DNA from: Polyangiaceae bacterium UTPRO1
GTDB taxonomy: Bacteria; Desulfobacterota; Binatia; UTPRO1
Length of the DNA stretch: 64,000 bases
Assembly (NCBI GenBank): GCA_002050235.1
Contig: MWST01000027.1
Location: forward strand, 89,155-153,154
Direction of reading: 5' to 3'
A program made the translations under genes and the position numbers. Positions 60,515-64,000 of this stretch are shown in pieces. How positions within the stretch are numbered: position 1 is the first letter of the stretch; each line of letters opens with the position of its first letter. Under the pieces are notes generated by a model. The model worked only from the letters and a program-made list of their open reading frames with translations. It was not told where the DNA came from and did no database searches.

Positions 60515-61651
60515 ATGACGGACGGACGGCGGGAACGCAACGGGCGGACGGGAAGCGGCAGCGGATGGTCACTTTCCGGGATAGCGCTCTCGGTCGCCGT
60601 GCATGTTCTGGCGGTGGCGTTGATCTTCTTCGCGCCGCATCCACTGCCGGCACCGCACCCGGCGGTGTACACCGTCGATCTCGTCGACCCGAGTGCGCTG
60701 GGCGGGCAACTGCTCGAAGGGCCGATCGGCGGGGCGGCGGCGAAGGTGAGAGCGGCACCGAAGCCGCCGCCACCCGAGCCGCCGCCGCCACAACCCGAGC
60801 CGGAGCCGGAGCCGCCAGCGGACCGCCTCGCCAAGGCCGAGGAGCCGCCACCGGTCCCCGATGACGACCTGGATCCGCACGCCGTGGCGCTCGCCACGAG
60901 GGTCGCGACCCCGGTTGCGACGTCGACACCGCGGGTGCGGCCGACCGCGCAGCCGACGAAGATGGCGACGATCCGCCCGACGACGCTGACGACGGCGAAA
61001 CCGAGTCCGCGGCCGAGCGCCACCGCGGCACCGAAGCCGAGCGCGACGATCGTGGTTGCTACGGCGAAGAAGAGCACTCCGGTGCCGGTCGAGCCGACGC
61101 ACCGCCCGCGGGCAGCGGCGACACCCGGTGCCGTCGTGCATCCGCGCCCGGCAGCAACCATCGGTCGGCCGGCCGAGGACCTCGACGACAAGCTCGCGGA
61201 GGCGATCAGAGGTGTCGAGCGCAAGGTCGAACAGGAAGGGCGTAGCGGCGGGATCGGCGGTGCCGCCGGATCGGGGAGCGGGCAGGGCGGTAGCGCCAAG
61301 ACTCTCGAGGGCCCGGCCGGCGTCGGTGGCGAAGGGCCGGGCGGCGGCGGGATGGTGCGCGGGCTCGAGTTCGTCGTCTACTACAATCAAATGTTGAGTC
61401 GTATCAGGGAGCGGTGGGCATGGCCCGGTACCCGCAGCGACTTGCTCGTCATCGTGCACTTCAGCATTTTGCCGTCCGGGGAGATCACGAACATCCGGCT
61501 CACGGAGAGGTCGGGGGATCAGAGCTATGACGCGTCGGTCGAGCGCGCCGTCAAGGCCGCCGGACCGCTGCCACCGCCGCCGGAGGCGTATCGCGGCGAC
61601 TTCTCGGACGTCGAGCTGAAGTTCCGACCTACCGATCTGCAGCAGCGATAG
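60515..61651 (+). CDS. tolA: TolA-like energy transducer
   Basis: 378 residues. One N-terminal helix (LSGIALSVAVHVLAVALIFF), then a long Pro/Ala/Lys-rich region that spans the periplasm, and a C-terminal TonB/TolA-type domain (RIRERWAWPG, VIVHFSILPSGEITNIRLTE and SYDASVERAVKAAGPLPPPP). In E. coli the middle is alpha-helical; here it is Pro-rich, as in TonB, which also fits a rigid extended spacer. The family assignment rests on the C-terminus and on its place between tolR and tolB. Confidence 0.8.
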   Translation: MTDGRRERNGRTGSGSGWSLSGIALSVAVHVLAVALIFFAPHPLPAPHPAVYTVDLVDPSALGGQLLEGPIGGAAAKVRAAPKPPPPEPPPPQPEPEPEPPADRLAKAEEPPPVPDDDLDPHAVALATRVATPVATSTPRVRPTAQPTKMATIRPTTLTTAKPSPRPSATAAPKPSATIVVATAKKSTPVPVEPTHRPRAAATPGAVVHPRPAATIGRPAEDLDDKLAEAIRGVERKVEQEGRSGGIGGAAGSGSGQGGSAKTLEGPAGVGGEGPGGGGMVRGLEFVVYYNQMLSRIRERWAWPGTRSDLLVIVHFSILPSGEITNIRLTERSGDQSYDASVERAVKAAGPLPPPPEAYRGDFSDVELKFRPTDLQQR

Positions 61652-61672
61652 CGAGGGCTGCTAGGAGGAACG

Positions 61673-62986
61673 ATGGTGGAACGCAGGAGACGTCGAGGCA
61701 TCGAAATGGCGATCGCGCTGTGGATGTTCTGCGCGGCGGGGGAGACCGCGGCGCAGGTGCGCGGTACGATCGTCGGACCGGGTGAGACGAGCCTTCCGAT
61801 CGCGGTCTCACCGCTCAAATCGATGTCCGGCGCCGAACGCGAGGCCGGGACGTTCGCCGACATCGTCGCCAAAGACCTGGACCTGTCGGGGCTCTTCCGC
61901 ATCATCGATCGCGGCGCCTACATCGAGAGCCCGCAGCAGTCGGGCGTCACCGCCGACACGATCGATTTTCGCGACTGGTCGGCAATCGGAGCGCAGGCCC
62001 TGGTCAAGGGTACCGTCGAGCGCGAGGGTGACGGGCTGGTCGTCGAGGCGCGGCTCTTCGACGTCGTGGGAGGAAAACAGATAGGCGGCAAGCGGTATCG
62101 CGCCGGCAGTGACGAGCTCCGCCGTATCGCGCATCGATTCGCCGACGAGATCATGCAGGTGCTGACTGGGGAGCGCGGACCCTTCGAGTCGCGCATCGCC
62201 TTTGCGTCGCGTCGCAAGGGGCGGTTCAAAGAGATCTACGCGATGTCGGTCGACGGCGGCGATCTCCGCGCCGTGACTCGCGATGGCTCGATCGCTCTGG
62301 CGCCGTCGTGGAGCCCCGACGGCCGCTCGCTGCTCTTCACGTCGTTCGTGACCGGGAATCCGAGTCTTTTCATGTCCACTCTGGATGGCGCCAAACGGCT
62401 GGTGTCGTCACGGCGGGGACTGAACCTCGGCGGGCGCTGGTCGCCGGGCGGACGGGCGATCGCCGTTGCGCTCGAGAACGGCGGTGGCACCGACATCGCG
62501 CTGCTCGATCCCGAGGGCCAGATCATGCATTTCGTCACCAAGGATCACAGCATCGACGTGTCGCCGTCGTGGTCGCCGGACGGTCAGTCGATCGTCTTCT
62601 GCTCGGATCGCGGCGGCGGACCGCAGATCTACGCGGTGAGCGCGCAGGGCGGAACTCCGCGGCGGGTGACCTTCGAAGGCAGCTACAACACGTCGCCGGC
62701 CTGGTCGCCGAAGGGCGATCGCATCGCCTACGCGAGCCGCATCGGCGGCCGCTTCCAGATTTTCACGGTGGCAGTAGGCGGCGGCGACGTGAAGCGGATC
62801 ACCGGCACGCGAGGCGACAACGAAGATCCATCGTGGTCGCCGGACGGGCGTTATCTGGTCTTCAGCTCGACGCGCGACGGTAGCGGCGCGATCTATATTT
62901 CGGATGCGGCCGGCGTGCGGCAAACTCGATTGACCCCGCCGGGGGGCGATGATAGCAGTCCTGCCTGGTCGCGCTGGCTCGAGTGA
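61673..62986 (+). CDS. tolB: Tol-Pal system periplasmic protein TolB
   Basis: 437 residues. AGGAGG precedes ATG 61673. A signal peptide, then an N-terminal domain (PIAVSPLKSMSGAEREAG, FADIVAKDLDLSGLFRIID) and a six-bladed propeller built from WSPDGRSLLF-like repeats (APSWSPDGRS, SPSWSPDGQS, DPSWSPDGRY). TolB binds Pal and connects TolA to the outer membrane. It overlaps nothing and ends 29 nt before pal. Confidence 0.95.
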   Translation: MVERRRRRGIEMAIALWMFCAAGETAAQVRGTIVGPGETSLPIAVSPLKSMSGAEREAGTFADIVAKDLDLSGLFRIIDRGAYIESPQQSGVTADTIDFRDWSAIGAQALVKGTVEREGDGLVVEARLFDVVGGKQIGGKRYRAGSDELRRIAHRFADEIMQVLTGERGPFESRIAFASRRKGRFKEIYAMSVDGGDLRAVTRDGSIALAPSWSPDGRSLLFTSFVTGNPSLFMSTLDGAKRLVSSRRGLNLGGRWSPGGRAIAVALENGGGTDIALLDPEGQIMHFVTKDHSIDVSPSWSPDGQSIVFCSDRGGGPQIYAVSAQGGTPRRVTFEGSYNTSPAWSPKGDRIAYASRIGGRFQIFTVAVGGGDVKRITGTRGDNEDPSWSPDGRYLVFSSTRDGSGAIYISDAAGVRQTRLTPPGGDDSSPAWSRWLE

Positions 62987-63015
62987 GCACCGCGCGTAGG
63001 TCGAGGAGGGGTCCG

Positions 63016-63543
63016 ATGGCACGATCGCTTCGGTTCGTCGCGGTGCTGTTGATGGTGGCGGCCGTCACCGTGACCGGGTGCGCCAAGAAGAAGCGCATCA
63101 CGGACGAATCGGCCATCGGCGACGGCACCGGGACGGGGGCGGAAGAATCGCTCAGCGACCGCAGCAGCCTCGGTCGGTACAAGCACGGACTCGGTCCCGA
63201 GGAAGACGGCATCTTGAAGGACGTCCACTTCGCCTACGACTCTTACGAGCTCGGTGCCAGCGCCCGCGATGTGCTGGCGGCGAACGCCGAATGGCTGAAG
63301 GAGAACCGGCGCGCCAGGACGGAGATCGAAGGCCATTGCGACGAGCGCGGCACGGTCGAGTACAACCTGGCGCTCGGTGCCAAGCGTGCGAAGGCGGTCA
63401 AGGACTATCTGGTGTCCCTAGGGGTCGCATCGGAGCGTTTGACCACCATCAGCTACGGTGAGGAGCTGCCGCTTTGTCGCGACGCCAGCGAACAGTGCTA
63501 CGCGCGTAACCGCCGTGTGCACTTCGTTCCTCCGTCGGAGTAG
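63016..63543 (+). CDS. pal: Peptidoglycan-associated lipoprotein Pal
   Basis: 175 residues from ATG 63016 with a GAGGAGGG site. The lipobox TVTGC gives the lipidated Cys. The OmpA-like domain has ILKDVHFAYDSYELGASAR, EIEGHCDERGTVEYNLALG and RVHFVPPSE, with the peptidoglycan-binding Asp/Arg in the DERGT block. Pal anchors the outer membrane to peptidoglycan and partners TolB. The upstream ATG-like start at 62983 would overlap the end of tolB and lacks a signal. Confidence 0.95.
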   Translation: MARSLRFVAVLLMVAAVTVTGCAKKKRITDESAIGDGTGTGAEESLSDRSSLGRYKHGLGPEEDGILKDVHFAYDSYELGASARDVLAANAEWLKENRRARTEIEGHCDERGTVEYNLALGAKRAKAVKDYLVSLGVASERLTTISYGEELPLCRDASEQCYARNRRVHFVPPSE

Positions 63544-63592
63544 GCACCGCATCGACTGCGTGCGCACGGCGCGGACGCGAGGCGAGATCACG

Positions 63593-64000
63593 ATGGACGG
63601 ACGGCGACTCGCCCCGCATGCCGTGTTACTGGTGGCGGTGCTCGTTGCCGCCGTGGGCGGCTGCGCGACGCAAGCCGACGTCCAAGAGTTGCAGCGTGAG
63701 CAGAGACGGTTGCGGACGCAACTCGCCGACACTCGGGCCAGCTTCGACTCCATGCAGCGCGACGTCGCCAGGGTGCGCGGCGGTGTCGACGAGGTGCGCT
63801 ATTCATCTCGCGGAGCGCAGAGCCTGACTACGCGTCTCGACGAGCTCGAGGCGCGGGTCGCGACCTTGGAGGGGCGCCGCCCGGCGTCGCCCGCGAGCCT
63901 TGTGGAGGCAACGGCGGCGACGTCGGCCGAGGGCATGGTCGGTACGCCCGTTCCGTTGCCGACGGCTACTCCGGCGCCGGCCACCCCGGAGATCGCTGCC
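63593..64000 (+). CDS. cpoB: CpoB/YbgF-type Tol-Pal lipoprotein (partial, cut by window end)
   Basis: 136 residues visible, no stop in the window. The signal peptide MDGRRLAPHAVLLVAVLVA ends in a GGC lipobox. A coiled-coil region follows (VQELQREQRRLRTQLADTRA, SLTTRLDELEARVATLEGRR) and then a Pro/Thr-rich linker. Known: CpoB follows pal, has an N-terminal coiled coil and C-terminal TPRs, and coordinates peptidoglycan synthesis with Tol at division. The TPR part lies outside the window. The lipobox departs from E. coli CpoB, which is soluble. Confidence 0.75.
   Translation, partial: MDGRRLAPHAVLLVAVLVAAVGGCATQADVQELQREQRRLRTQLADTRASFDSMQRDVARVRGGVDEVRYSSRGAQSLTTRLDELEARVATLEGRRPASPASLVEATAATSAEGMVGTPVPLPTATPAPATPEIAA

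Noticed and set aside
1..64000. CRISPR array, rRNA genes or prophage structural genes
   Set aside because: No evenly spaced direct repeats, no rRNA-like sequence and no capsid or tail proteins were seen.

Overview
The window is a very GC-rich (about 70% by eye), almost fully coding stretch of a Gram-negative chromosome. It carries a complete Tol-Pal system, lipoproteins with lipoboxes, many periplasmic c-type cytochromes, and the pgk-tpiA-secG-tRNA-Leu(GAG) order known from Proteobacteria and relatives. The gene mix (YhdP-like AsmA protein, UPF0182, multihaem cytochromes, NtrC-type activators) suits a deltaproteobacterium-like lineage such as Desulfobacterota, Myxococcota or Binatota. That placement is inference; no rRNA is present.

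Layout. 1-6.3 kb: end of a membrane protein, an Ogt-AlkA DNA-repair fusion, a YhdP-like protein, a REP-like repeat pair and a lipoprotein lipase. 6.3-16 kb: two divergent carbohydrate units, one with a multidomain glycosidase and an MFS permease, the other with an SbmA-like transporter carrying a decayed ATPase domain and a GH94-type phosphorylase. 16-21.2 kb: an octahaem cytochrome with TPRs and an MscS channel. 21.2-30.2 kb (minus strand): NtrC-type regulator, globin-coupled histidine kinase, trihaem cytochrome, CBS-ACT protein, DUF1232, UPF0182 and amidase. 30.4-49.7 kb: trihaem cytochrome, P-type ATPase, acetate kinase, a kinase fusion, three universal stress proteins, a formate dehydrogenase with sulfhydrogenase-type beta and gamma subunits, a BCAM0308-like protein, PRPP synthase, beta-CASP nuclease, AMP phosphorylase, a HabA-like membrane protein, a TerB/J protein and a third trihaem cytochrome. 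49.8-54 kb: lytic transglycosylase, GT39-like glycosyltransferase, HhH protein and phosphoribosyltransferase. 54.1-56.5 kb: ParDE, an IS21 remnant fused to an integrase tail, and tRNA-Leu. 56.6-59 kb: secG, tpiA, pgk. 59.2-64 kb: tolQ-tolR-tolA-tolB-pal-cpoB, cut by the window edge.

How it fits together. The 25-50 kb block resembles in gene content the low-oxygen-activated (lxa) locus of Burkholderia cenocepacia. A haem-globin kinase beside a sigma-54 activator offers a direct oxygen or redox input. I found several sigma-54-type -24/-12 elements in this block. Five good ones lie so close to an ATG that the predicted transcripts would have 0-4 nt leaders (genes at 30416, 36705, 41368, 43306 and 47995). 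A sigma-54 regulon of near-leaderless low-oxygen genes under a globin-coupled two-component system is the most interesting hypothesis here.
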